Source of the DNA: Silurus meridionalis
Taxonomy: Eukaryota > Chordata > Actinopteri > Siluriformes > Siluridae
Reading direction: 5' to 3'
NCBI RefSeq assembly: GCF_014805685.1
Contig: NC_060886.1
Location: 14,696,608-14,760,607, forward strand
Length of the DNA: 64,000 nucleotides
The notes below the pieces were generated by a model that did not search any database, was not told the DNA's origin, and was given only the letters and a program-made list of their open reading frames with translations. A program made the translations under genes and the position numbers. Below are positions 12,827-24,256 of the stretch, piece after piece (the first letter of the stretch is position 1; every line of letters starts with the position of its first letter).

Positions 12827-13729
12827 ATGGAAGTTCAACATGCTACCTCATGGCAAAGAATCTCTGAGGATTTAAGACTTAGAATTGTTGCTCTCCACAA
12901 AGATGACCTAGGCTATAAGCAGATCGGTAACACCCTGAAACTGAGTTATAGTACAGTGGACAGGATACAGAGGTTTTCCAAAATGGGTTCAACTCAGACC
13001 AGTCTTTGCAAGGGTCCATCAAAGAAGGTGAGTCCTTGTGCTGTGTGTCAGGTGCAGCAGCTGGTTGCAAAAAAACAGACACATGAGTGCTGCCAGCATT
13101 GCTTCAGATGTTATAGAAGCGGAAGGTTCACTTGTCAGTGCTCAGACCATACGCTGCAAACTGCAACAAGACGATTCCCATGACTGTCGTCCCAGAAGGA
13201 AGCCCTCTTCTGAAGCTGGCTCACAAGAAAGCCCTCAAACAAGTTGCTGAAGACAACTATGCCATGTGTCCTGATGAGATTGAAATAAACTTGCCGACAG
13301 TCAAGCATGGTGGTGGTAGCATCATGGTCTGGGGTTGCATGAGCACTACTGGTACTGAGTAGCTGCAGTTCATTGAGGGAAACATGGATTTCAACATGTA
13401 CTGTGACCTTCTGAAGCAGAACATGATGAACTTCCTTCAGAAACTGGGCAGAATGGCAGTTTTCTGACATAATAACAACCCCAAACACACCACCAAGATG
13501 ACAACTGCCGTGCTGAGAAAGCTGAAGGCAAAAGGTGATGGAGTGGCCAAGTATGTCTCCAGACCTGAACACTATTAAGCACCTGTGGGGCATTCTCAAG
13601 GGACAGGTGGAGAAGTGCCTAACACCCATTGTGTCTAACATCCAGCAGCTCTGTGATTTCACGAAATTGATCCCAGCAACAACCTGTGCAGGTTCCATGC
13701 CCAGAAGGATTAAAGGCAGTGCTAAATAA
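12827..13729 (+). pseudogene. Dead Tc1-like transposase
   Basis: The N-terminal block at 12827 reads ISEDLRLRIVALHKDDLGYK and ...STVDRIQRF, a paired-type helix-turn-helix as in Tc1 transposases. The frame then breaks. At 13280-13350 it continues with DEIEINLPTVKHGGGSIMVW, which lacks about 30 residues between the first catalytic aspartate region and the KHGGGS motif. The second catalytic region reads HNNNPKHTT after a stop at 13464, so the usual DND has become NNN. The third region at 13535-13600 reads SPDLNTIKHLWGILK, with lysine where the catalytic glutamate normally stands. At least two of three catalytic residues are therefore lost, besides frameshifts. Flanking inverted repeats were not recognised. 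Confidence 0.85.
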
Positions 13730-15058
13730 CAAGCTGCTATACAAACTCTATACAAATATACAAATTATTTGGAGTAAAACTATAACAAAAGACATACAGT
13801 ACTGCAAAGCACATGTCCATATACATACACATGTATATAAAACATTTGTATTTAAGCACACCAAAGTATGTACAGAATGTGCATATAAGGCATTTGAGAA
13901 CATCATTTAAATATTGTCTTAACCAATGCTGAAACTTCACAGGCTTTTTAAAAACTTCTTTAAGACAGACTTAATTACAGTGCAAACTAATTACAAAGCT
14001 GCAGTGGCTCATGAATTTAGATTTTTCATGGGGCACTGATAATGAGAGCCACAAACAAAACTGTTAAAGGCTACTATCAAGGGAATTTTAGAATAACCTC
14101 TTTAATAGGCAGTTGAAATATAACAGCATTCAGTCATTTAGTTAAATCTAGCAGCTTGTTTTGAGTTGTTGTACCTTATTATACCTTTGTTTTATAATAC
14201 AAGAGGTTTCTCATTAAAAGCCCAACTACATTTCAAAATGCACATGAAATATTTGAAACTAGCCAATCCAAAAACAGATTCAAAATTCAGGCAAAACTAT
14301 GTTTGTTATTTCTAAGTCTTTGCATGGGAAATAAGTTATATTGCATTATATTATAGACACACTGCCTGCACTTTATTGGATTTTATTTTAATGATCTGCT
14401 ATAAAAAAAAATATCTTGGTGGCAAGATTTAAAAAATTACCCAATATGACAGATTTATTAACTCTTGTGTCCAGTGTCCTTGTCTATTGTGATTCCTGCC
14501 CCAATGGTCATTTACAAGCATTCGCCAAAGTTCCTGTTTCTGACCTGTAATATTAACTCTATGTAAGCAGTGTGCATTTTGACCTGAGATTATACATTAT
14601 ACCTAGATAGTGAACTATATTTTTTATATACATATCAAAGTTGACTAAAATAAGTAAGAACTTAAAATGTATTTTGATGTTGTGCTGTATAGGAGGACCT
14701 GCCCAACACGCCTCTATTAACAAGATGTGAGTACTGTGTCCAAATCTGTAATGGAAGAAAGCCCTGTAGAAAAATAATTCATATTAATTAATCTGGAAAA
14801 AACTTTACCTTTCCAAACTTACTTTATTGTCTTACAGCTTACGTATAATGAGAACTTTTTCACTATTTCACTTTTCATTATTCACTTTATCCTTAATGAT
14901 GACACACCAGTGTGATGACACACTGAGAAAAAGGTAGAAAAAAAGTATTTCTTACCATCACCATAATATTTCCGGGCCATCAGTAGGAAACTTACTGTAT
15001 TACAACAGAGCTAAACAAAGTTACGTCTAAAACATCTCAAAACATGCCACAAAACTAT
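13730..15058. other. Unique AT-rich intronic sequence
   Basis: The first 100 bases may still belong to the 3' end of the Tc1 element. The rest shows nothing I recognise. Confidence 0.5.
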
Positions 15059-15066
15059 AAACTGGG

Positions 15067-15721
15067 CAGAGGTGGGAATTAACAAAGTACAAATATTTCG
15101 TTTCTGTACTTAAGTAGTTTTTCTGGTATTACTTCACTATTTATGTTTCGGACAACTTTTTATTTTCACTCATTAAATGGTTTACTCACATATTCGTACT
15201 TTCTACTTCTTACAATTTCAAACAAAGCTTTTTAGATTAGTTTTAATCTATTTGGTGAAATGTCAATATTTTTCTTCTGGTGTATCCTTTCCTGGCTATC
15301 ACACCGCAGACGTAGGCTAGTTATGAAGCTAACAATGAGCAAGACAGAAAGCAAAAATAAGTATAAGGTTGAGACAGATGGAGTCAGCGATGTAGACCAA
15401 AGAAAAGAGACATTCCTGATCACCTGATCATCATCATCTTTGCCCTGCTTGTGTTCTATATGGTGGATGTTCAGCCTGGATACATTCATTCGGTAACAAA
15501 ATTTGAGTTTCTTTTTGTATTAATATGTAAATATGATGTGAGGTCCAGTTACCAGAGTAACACTAAAACAGGCAGTAGTAATGGTTACTTTTTACTTAAG
15601 TACATGTACATTTATTTTGAGAAAAAAGTGAAGTCAGTACTTCAACTTGCCAGACTATTTTAAAACATGAGTATCTGTACTTCTATTTAAGTGAAGAATG
15701 TGTGTATTTTTATCATCTCTG
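15067..15721 (+). mobile_element. hAT-type MITE with target-site duplication
   Basis: The termini are CAGAGGTGGGA on the left and CATCTCTG on the right, an imperfect inverted repeat of the CAGAGGTGGG...CCACCTCTG class. The inner sequence (GTACAAATATTTCGTTTCTG, TACTTAAGTAG, and GTACTTC...CAGACTATTTTAAAAC near the right end) is the pattern of a non-autonomous hAT family common in fish. The flanks carry AAACTGGG (15059-15066) and AAACTGAG (15722-15729), an 8-bp target duplication with one mismatch, as hAT elements make. No transposase is encoded. Confidence 0.88.
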
Positions 15722-15729
15722 AAACTGAG

Positions 15730-17989
15730 TGACTGTATATTGTTGACTCTCAGCTTTTAAGAATTTTAAGCACACAAAGATTTAAGCATTTGAGGATGAA
15801 ACACAATTTAAAATGTTTCTGTATTATTTTCTTCCATCCTGACCCTATCTTATTGGAGTCAGTAACCTTTTCTGTATTCAAAAGCTTTATTCAAACTCTT
15901 TGTACTAGCAAGTAAACGTTTAGAGAGCTAAATTCTTTTCAATGAGTAAACCTGAGTTAAACCTCTTTACATTTTTATACTATTGTTCAGATGCCTGTTA
16001 CTACTAGATGACACATCAGAAAAAAATCCACATTCAATCTTCTCACAGAGATACTGTACTGTATGTAAAGGAAATACCATCGAGTCACATACACACATCA
16101 TCACAGGTAACCATGCCTCACCATCTCAAATTGTGCCGCTACATACTGTGCATGCTTCTTTAGAATTGCAATTGCAATGTAGGCGCACTATGAAGGTCTA
16201 AATCACTTCAAATAAAACAACAATTGAATTACAAAACATTAAACATTGAACGCTTCGGCTATACAACTGGCTTGTCAAACCCTTTTATTTTAACAATGCT
16301 ACTAAAAACAGTAACATAATGGAAACTTGAAATATATAGTTGATTTAACTCTATTCATTAAAAGTAAAAAGGCTTGTTTTATAGAAATGTTGGAAAGGAC
16401 TTTAATATAATTCCATGTTTGTGAGGTCAGCTTTCATTCTGCTGTCAAACCAGCAGATGTTTTAGATCTGGCTTGCAATATTCAGTGTCAATTTCATCAA
16501 TTAAATATCAAAGCAACTTAAATCATTAATTAGTTGTATGTATCTTCCAAACGAAACTTTATAACTCTCTGTTATTCTCTCCATTAAAAGATGCCACTTA
16601 TTAAACAGCAGTATCCAAATACATTTAATATTTGTGTATTCTGAAAAAGAAAATTTGAAATTATGTACGTTTCTCCTATACATTTACCAAGTCCTAATAA
16701 AGGATATTCGTTGATATAAAAAATATTTTCTGGAATGTAAATATACCTTTTCAAAAAGAACAATGAGTTTCCTGATCTCAGTAGACTAAATATTTTGTTT
16801 GCTTGTTTGATTTGTGCACTGTACCTCTCTTCTGAGCAACTATTTAAATGGTAACATTCTGTTCTGTGACATTTACAAAGTCTACTATACTGTAAGGCAA
16901 TGCTTAGCAATATAGACAATTACTGTTTATTGCATTCTCCAATAAAGTGTTTTCTAAGCATTTAAAGTCTTATGGGTTGGTGTTAAGTTGGCAGGTTTTG
17001 TTTGTTGTTGTGCATAAATGTTGTTGTTGATGTGCATCTGTGGGTCACAGTAATTAAGAGCTGCTCAGACAAGTCTCTCAGAAGACACTCATGATTTTAC
17101 AACTCACCTGCATATTCACTTGTGAAAAAATAAACCACCATCAATCAAAACAACAAGCATAGGCACATATATGCTTTTAAGAAACAATATATTTTTTCAG
17201 ACCGATATCCTGACAAAGTTCTTCAGCCGGATATTTATCACCCACAATTTGGCAATTGTCCAGCCACCAGATTAGCGATTGCTGCTGCTTGGAGATCATC
17301 TTAAACCATGATTCATAATAATGTAGGTACATAAAAAGGCTCAGAGAAAACACATGACAAATGTACTTGCAGTGCAAATGAAATCAAAATTTGATTTCAT
17401 GAGACTGTAGCTCATCAGCTCATGACCTGCATGTCACTTTACACAAAATACAGTGGAAAATGGTCAACCGTAGATGTAGTAAAACAGTGGACTACAGAGG
17501 AAATGCAAATATTAAGACTCATGTTAGAACAAGTAAATCGTGTGGAGTAAAGCACACGCACAAATACAGCATTTGACTCCCTGCTGGTTTTACCCTAATA
17601 AAAGCCTGCATGCAGATTAGCTTGAATGTAATTAAACTGTATTTTATTTTGCATTTGTTTGGCTGTTACTGCTGTACCATTTGGATAATTGTCGATTTTA
17701 CAAATGTACCATTAAGTGTGTTGAATAAATCTATTAACCATGAGTAAATTTTTATTTGTTCGTAATATATGAAATTTAAGGCCTTAAAACTGTCTCATTT
17801 TAATAGAACAAATCCACAAATATATAAAAAATAATTATGAGGGAACACTAAAGACCTCACAACACTAAACAACAATTACAATGCTGATTCAAGCCTAATT
17901 TAGGCTAAAAGAGCTTGAGTTCATCAATCAGCTGAATTTCCTACTGTTTTGTGCTTAAGCTATGTGTTTAGGCTCATCCACTAGTTTTG
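15730..17989. other. Unique intronic sequence containing one perfect palindrome
   Basis: No transposon recognised. A perfect inverted repeat with 11-bp arms and a one-base centre lies at 17378-17400 and is listed separately. Confidence 0.5.
17378..17400. repeat. Palindrome, 11-bp arms around one base
   Basis: ATGAAATCAAA, then A, then TTTGATTTCAT. The arms are exact reverse complements. The ATCAAA words resemble TCF/LEF half-sites in opposite orientation; that reading is inference only. Confidence 0.9.
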
Positions 17990-18765
17990 TACCGTATTTT
18001 CCGGACTATAAGCCGTTACTTTTTTCCCACGTTTTGAACCCCGTGGCTTAAACAACGAAGCTTCTTATTTATGAAATTTTCCTGGGTTTTTCCTGGTTTC
18101 ACAAACTTCAAGACAAAAAACTGAACCCCATAACATTAGACCAATGAAATTTCCGAACGGAAACTCACCTCACCTGTGTTCTGAGCTGCACGGCTTCAGG
18201 AGAAAAAACTTCCATCGGGTGATTTTTAAACGCACAACGATGCCAAAAGACAATCTCCCGAGAGAAATAGTTGTGAAAGGAAGGAGGAAGACAGTGAACA
18301 ATGACTTTCTTGGTCGGCTACTGTTTAGATACAAGCCGTTGTAACGCGTTGAGTCAAGGTAAAGGAATAGCTTGCTAACTCCAGTTGCAACAGAAATCAT
18401 ATAAGCACAGACAGGTTTCCAAAAACTCGTGCTTTTTTATTTTTCTTGGCAACAGCGTTAGTCAAAAAAACTTAGAAATAAGCAGCAGAAAATAATAAGG
18501 ACATAATCCTCGTCTTGCTCACGCAGTAATACCGGAAAAAGCAGTGGCATGCTATTCCCAAAATACCCCTATGCTCCTAAAGGAAGCGCAACATATTTCA
18601 CCCGTTACACCGTGTGTAATGTGTCTTTCGTTAAAGCCTGTGTAAAGTTCATTACTGCGGCTTATAGACAGGTGCGGCTTATTTATGTTAAAAATAAAAA
18701 TATTTGTACAATTCAGTGGGTGCGGCTTATATATGGGTGCGCTTTATAGTCCGAAAATTACGGTA
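17990..18765 (+). mobile_element. pogo-like MITE, copy 2
   Basis: TA borders at 17990-17991 and 18764-18765. The inverted ends are CCGTATTTTCCGGACTATAA and, on the minus strand, CCGTAATTTTCGGACTATAA. Internal order and sequence follow copy 1 closely, including the transposase remnant (18144-18344), but here a few codons of the EKTHLTCVL region are deleted and the frame is shifted. Divergence between copies indicates independent decay after insertion. Confidence 0.9.
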
Positions 18766-19414
18766 CGTTAGAACGCAAGGATATGTATGCAGAAATGCAG
18801 TCTAATGGTACATTCCAGGTCACTGATATACCAAAATAATGTCACTCAAAAATGTGATCCGAGGATCCCGCTTTCAAGTGTACAGATGTCCCAAACAACT
18901 GCGATGCATGTGCATTTCATCAGTCAGGCACTCAGTCAAACAGCAAATATGCTTTTTCAGTTCGGTGGTCTGGCAAAAACTTGTCTAATTGCAGTACATC
19001 ACGGTAAACCACTTCGAAACCGAGCAGCTGACCTTTTTTTCTATGGTTAATTAGCAAGGCTGTGAGCCTTCATTAAATTGTATCGAATCAAAAATGTCTG
19101 TCACAAAGATGCATGGAAAAATGTTATTTTGTTTTATGAAAATAATTATATCTTAAATAAAACTATATACATCCAAACACAAGTGAAAACTTAAATAACA
19201 TAAGTATTGACATTTCTGGGATAAGATTTCCAGGTGAATTTTGACAAGACTGTGAGTTACACCAGGATTTGCAAGGCATAAAACCTCTGATTATCCAGAA
19301 TATCCATATAAATTGCACAATAAAGAGATTGTTATGGTTTATTATATACTGTACTTAATGTAAACCCCTGGAAATAAACTATATAGTATTAAATTAAAGG
19401 ATTTATGTGCACCG
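18766..19414. other. Unique intronic sequence with a mixed-composition block at 18780-19060
   Basis: The block after the MITE is of higher complexity, with an 87-codon plus-strand frame that shows no domain. The remainder is AT-rich. Confidence 0.4.
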
Positions 19415-19697
19415 ACACCTACATATTTATGTCATAACACGAGTGCAGAATTTTATTTTATTTCACAAACATAAAAAACTAGCGTGAAAAAGAAACCAAG
19501 TGTGGAGAAAAAAAAATCCTGAACATTAGCAAGGGCATGAAAAGATAACTGAGACAATGAGTGCTGTGAAGGGTGCCGCTATATACACAAGCACTAATCA
19601 AGGTGACAGGCAACAGGTGTGAGTGATCAGTGACATGTGACAAACAAGAAAGTGCAGTGACTGTTGTGCAGTGGAGTCCCCAGGCATAATCTTGAGA
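19415..19697 (-). mobile_element. LTR-like interspersed repeat, copy 2
   Basis: On the minus strand it shares with copies 1 and 3 the ordered words CACATGTCACTGATCACTCA, CACCTGTTGCCTGTCA, CTTGATTAGTGCTTGTGTAT, a TATA-like TATATAG, CAGCACTCATTGTCTCA, an AATAAA signal and TTCTGCACTCGTG. It is the most complete 5' half of the three copies. Boundaries are approximate. Confidence 0.6.
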
Positions 19698-19836
19698 GTA
19701 GCTCTTGGAGAGGACTTAAAGACCACACAAATACTGCTGCGTATGTTGCTTTCTGAATACTAAACAACTAACAAAACCCTGAAAATTCAGGTACATGAAA
19801 TTATAAAATGCTTAACAAATTAAATGATAGTAAACA

Positions 19837-19985
19837 ACATTTATATTTATGCCATTCGGCAGACCCTTTTCCAGACCGGCTTATATTTACTGTATCTCAT
19901 TCATACAGCTGAGCAGCTATGGGGTTAAGAGCTATTGCTCAGAAGTGGCAACTTGGTGTGGCTGGGGATTGACCTAATGATACAG
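19837..19985 (+). mobile_element. SINE-like fish repeat fragment
   Basis: The order ACATTTATATTTATGCCATT, CGGCAGACCCTTTTCCAGA, GGCTTATATTTACTG, GCTGAGCAGCTATGGGGTTA, GAGCTATTGCTCAGAAGTGG and GGGGATTGACCTAATGAT follows a repeat I recall as very common in teleost genomes (GGCATTTAGCAGACGC...TTGCTCAAGGGCCCAACAGTGG). The copy is diverged and ends early. Confidence 0.65.
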
Positions 19986-20526
19986 TAATAATGAAGGAAA
20001 AAAAAAAAATAAATATTTTATTTTTTTTTGGTACTGACATGTATCTAAGTTAGTCCACCCTTCAGCTGCATTTGTATTCAAACTGCAAACGGAATGGTGA
20101 CACTCTGGCAACTGGTGATGGCCAACTCATTAAAGTCCAAAACAGAGGTTTTGAATTCTCCTGGGAAACACATGTATCACACTGTGCACAATTGGTCCTT
20201 TTCTTCTAGCCTCTCCAACCAACACAAATTTACCATAGCAGTGTTTCCTGTTTTGTAAACATTGCCCCACTTTCACTAAATTGACTCCCACTTATCCACT
20301 GTCATCCAGTGGTGTCAAAATGTGGTTTGTCTACTATGAATATTGTACTTCCAAGTCTTTTATTGTTGCATTACAAAGCAAGTGCTGTACAAAATAGACC
20401 TTTATATACAGGTTCTAAATATAAACAATATAATTTTTAAATACCTTTTAATCACAGAGCCAAGTTTTTTAAACCAACTTTCTTACTACTAGGAATGAGT
20501 GTCCTTATTAACCTTTTACTGGTTAC
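19986..20526. other. Unique intronic sequence
   Basis: Contains poly(A) and poly(T) runs at 20000-20030. Nothing else recognised between the SINE-like fragment and the third LTR-like copy. Confidence 0.5.
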
Positions 20527-20845
20527 TGTAAGGATTATGGCCCTGGACTACATTTCCCATCAACCACTGCAACTGCACAAGCCATAACACATGATCTTTG
20601 CACTTGAATCATGTTGTCTTATAATTCACACGTATATAAGTTTTACCTTTCGCAGAACTCTTTGTCTCACATTATTCTTTACCATAATTGTTGTTTCAGG
20701 CTACAGTCTGTGTCATCATGCTCAGAGTATATTTTCCTTGTTAGTGTGCTTTTCTATGGCTTTTATTTCTATTTCTGCACTATATTAATAAACGTTATCT
20801 GCACTTTTATGTGCCTCTGCTTATATTACTTGACATTTTTTTAAA
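20527..20845 (+). mobile_element. LTR-like interspersed repeat, copy 3
   Basis: In plus orientation it begins TGTAAGGATTATGGCCCTGG ACTACATTTCCC, has a TATA-like TATATAAG at 20634, then CAGAACTCTTTGTCTCA, an AATAAA at 20787 and ATCTGCACTTTTATGTGC near the end. It lies head-to-head with copy 2 (minus) about 830 bp away. TG...CA borders (20527, 20835) are possible but not proven. Confidence 0.6.
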
Positions 20846-22429
20846 TTAAACCCTGGAACATGTACTCTGATGTTCTAAAATTCTTGACTTAGACATGTTT
20901 CAGGTCTGCATTCTCTGAGAAAATCATATCAGAGCATACCAAGTACATACTAGCACAAAATGATCAGAGGTTCAAAGTGGTACTTTAATAAGGGTTTCAA
21001 GTGGTGCTTTGATGCCAGTGATTTGCTGCATATCGAATGCTATTAATATACAGTTAAACTGTTTAGTTTGATGGGCTCAGCAGAAATGTCAAAAGTGATT
21101 AGATATACTGTTAAATATAATCAGGACTGTATGCTAATGCTGGCTATACTGAGTCATTTGGATTGCTGCTTTAATTATTCAAACGGATCTATCACATACA
21201 TCCAGACAAGCATTCAAAGTACTTTTATGCTTAATAATATTTGAGATAAATTACTCTGAATTTAGGGCTAGCATGGAGATTCTTTATTTATAGGTTGTTT
21301 AAAATTTTAAGTGCAATGGACTTTTAAACAGAAGAAACAAATGATTAAAAACTTGCTGCATTTTTTATTTTACCTTAACCAGCACTTTGTTTTTGTGTGC
21401 TTGCATACTTGTACACATTTACACTTCAGCTAAATGTTACCTCTGGAAATGCAACAGGTGATAATTATATATATTATCATTACTCTTGTGTTCTAAAATC
21501 TAAGCAGGAGATTATTTGGGCACAGAAAGCAACCTTTAGAGTCATCATCTATGTGTAGCATTTGGAACAACACAGGGGTAAAAAGCACAAACAGCACTAA
21601 TTGCTTCACTAAATTGCCCATGTACTAGCTTGCTTGCTTTTTTTAAGCAGTGTGCGTCATTGCTAACCATAACAACCGTGTCCTAGCTACAGCACTATTC
21701 AGCTACACAGGCCATTTCGAGTATGCATGTCAATTAGCACATAGAGTAGGTGTGGCTGTTCACAAGTACAATTATGTGCATACTTTTTTTGTGGAAAATG
21801 TGTGAATGGAGCCTAAAAGTCATAATTTCCAGAACAATGGCTGAAGAATACTAAATAAGATTGAAGTAATTATAGAGCAAAATTCACTGACTTGAGTGTA
21901 GAAATAACAGATTTTTAATTACGACTAAATTAAATCCTTTTTAAACTCTACTAAACTTTTTAAGAAAGTATTTACTGACTCAAAAAAAAAGAGCAAACAA
22001 ACAAACAATTTAAAAAACAAAAAAAAAGTACTTCAAGTGTCTGTCACACCTAAAATGCTCAGCCAAGCTTTCAATAATCTTCTGACAGGAAAAGCACCGA
22101 ATTACCGCTTCTTTACCTAAAGTACACGGAGCAGCTGTCAGAAAATTTCAAGCACAAAGAGAACAAGCTTTCTGGCTTCCTTACTGCAGCATTTTATGTG
22201 GTTTATAGTGATAAATTTGATGTGAGAATGAATCATAATAATATTAATAGCAAGTGTCCAAATAGCCTTGTGGATAAACATACGGATAACATGCAACATT
22301 TTCTCACAAAAATTTGTGATCTATACTGTGCTAAAAGGCCATCCAGTTTATTTGTTAAACAAATTCCTCTAGTAAGATGTGTGATACTCATTGTACAATC
22401 CCATAGATCATGCATATGATGTCAATCTG
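20836..22429. other. Unique AT-rich intronic sequence
   Basis: No repeat or exon recognised. Short A-rich runs occur around 21980-22025. Confidence 0.5.
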
Positions 22430-22822
22430 CATTTAATGGACAAAAGTTTGTAGTCATCTAACCATAATATTTGTATGTGTTTTTAAACAGTCCATTTCCC
22501 CATTTATAATAGCCCCCACTATCCTGGAAAGAAGTCCAAAATTTTGAGTGTGTTTGTGGAAACTTTGGTTCATTCAGACACATGGGCGTTCAGACACATG
22601 GGTGTAGGGTGATGAGGCCCGCAGTGCAGTCAGCATTCCAAATCATCCAAAAGGTGTTTAAATGTACTTAAAATCGTCCAGTCTAACCAATGTAAACGAT
22701 ATCTCCAGCTAACTTTGTCCTATTTAATGCAATTGAAAATGTAATGTTGCCACATCCAATTGTGCACAACCAACTTTGTGGGAACAGTCTAGGAAAAAAA
22801 CACCTATGACTGCAAAACTGAC
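22430..22822 (-). mobile_element. Tc1-like relic of the CACTATATGGACAAAAG family, first copy
   Basis: The left side reads TTTAATGGACAAAAGTTTGT, a decayed inverted repeat. Then come diverged equivalents of the same inner sequence as at 41710-42199 (CCCCACTATCCTGGAAAGAA, GATGAGGCCCGCAGTGCAGTC, AGCATTCCAAATCATCCAAA, AAGGTGTTTAAATG). Near the right end are AATTGTGCACAACCAACTTT, GTGGGAACAGTCTAGG and CACCTATGACTG. The right inverted repeat has been lost or is cut by the pogo MITE that starts at 22823. A 16-bp tandem duplication (TTCAGACACATGGG) lies at about 22571-22604. Confidence 0.7.
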
Positions 22823-23281
22823 TACCATAATTTCCGGACTATAAAGCGCACCCTTATATGAATTTGACAAATATTTTTATTTTAACATAAATAAGCCGAA
22901 CCTGTCTATAAGCTGCATATGTCTACACTATTGTAACGGGTGAAATATGTTGCGCTTCTATTAGGAGCATAGCGGTATTTTGGGAATAGCCTGTCACTGC
23001 ATTCATCCGGTATTACTGCGTGTGTGTAAGACCGAGGAATATGTCCTTATTATTTTCTGATGCTCATTTCTAAGTTTCTTTGACTAACCCATAACGCTGT
23101 TGCCAAGAAAAATAAAAAAGCACGAGTTTTGGAAACCTGTCTGTGCTTATATGATTTCATTTGCAACTGGAGTTAGCGAGCTCTCCCTTCACCCTGACTC
23201 AACACGTTACAACAGCTTGTATCTAAACATTAGCCTACCAAGTAAGTCATTGTTCACTGTCTTCCTCCTTCCTTTCACAAC

Positions 23282-23559
23282 TACAGTGGTACCTTGACCT
23301 AATGTACGAGTTTTCCGAGGTACGAGCGGTCACTCTGTCAATTTTTTTGCTTTGTTACGCAAGCAAAAAATTGAGCTACGAGCTCGAGACGCCGCTGCTA
23401 GATGGTTAAGTGAAGCCAGAAAGCGAAGATTGTGACGAAAATTAAGATAAGCAAAGAAGAAAAAGTACAAATTTTTAAGTTTAGGGATACGTAGTGTACA
23501 GAAGTGATAGTAAAAAAACGAGTTTTCCCTCCACCTCCCTTTATCGCCTCTACCCCCCT

Positions 23560-23592
<33 letters not shown>

Positions 23593-23886
23593 GGCGTTTT
23601 CTTTAGCTCAAATCGTTTCATCTCCAAGGAAAATACACTGAATAAAACCTTATTATGTCTTTACATACTCTTTCTATTATATTTTTATACAAGATTTGTT
23701 ATTTAGAAATGTATTTTCCAATTTAATAACATGACCCATAAAAATAAGGTGTCATTTTGAGGGTTGGAACGGATTAATGCCATTTTAAGTATTTTCAATA
23801 TGGAAAACTGATTTGATGTGCGAGCAAATTGAGATACGAGCTCGTCCACGAAACAAATTAAACTCGTAGGTCAAGGTACCACTGTA
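23282..23886 (+). mobile_element. Nested MITE with CAGTGGTACCTTGACCTA ends
   Basis: Inverted ends are CAGTGGTACCTTGACCTAAT (23284) and, on the minus strand, CAGTGGTACCTTGACCTACG (from 23884). TA is present on both sides as the duplicated target. The subterminal words TACGAG, GAGATACGAGCTCG and related ones resemble Tigger/pogo-type termini. A (CA)n tract lies inside. No coding capacity is seen. It inserted into the pogo-like MITE after that element had landed. Confidence 0.9.
23561..23591. repeat. (CA)n microsatellite inside the nested MITE
   Basis: Fifteen or so CA units following a C-rich stretch. Confidence 0.95.
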
Positions 23887-24256
23887 TTTCTCTGGGGAGT
23901 TTATCTTTTGTTATCGTCGTGTGCCACAGGTGGAAGTTTTCCTCCCGAAGCCATGCAGTTTAGAACACAGGTGAGGTGCGTTTTTTCGTTTCTGTTCGGA
24001 AATTTCATTGGTCTAATGTTATGTCGCTCATTTTTTTGGCTTGAAGGAAAAACCCAGGAAAAATCCATAAATTAGCCGCTTCGTTGTTTAAGCCGCGGGG
24101 TTCAAAACGTGGGAAAAAGTAGCGGCTAGTAGTCTGAAAAATACGGTACTTTTTTTATTAAGTATGTTTTCATCCATTGCACTTCTATAAAAGCTGTGAC
24201 TTTTTCACCAGCATGTGATTTCTATATAGTTTAGTGCTTAGTATATATTAGTCAAA

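Larger units (their letters stand above)
22823..24148 (-). mobile_element. pogo-like MITE, copy 3, split by a nested insertion
   Basis: TA borders at 22823-22824 and 24147-24148. The left end is CCATAATTTCCGGACTATAA and the right end on the minus strand is CCGTATTTTTCAGACTACTA. Its sequence is copy 1 in reverse orientation. It is interrupted exactly at a TA inside the transposase remnant: CCTTTCACAACTA precedes 23284 and TATTTCTCTGG follows 23884, whereas copies 1 and 2 have the uninterrupted CTTTCACAACTATTTC. The insert is listed as 23282-23886. Confidence 0.92.

Noticed and set aside
13135..13755. A 206-codon minus-strand frame, the longest in the window
   Set aside because: It is the shadow of the plus-strand Tc1 transposase pseudogene at 12827-13729, whose motifs (KHGGGS, PKHT, SPDLN) are recognisable in the plus frames only.
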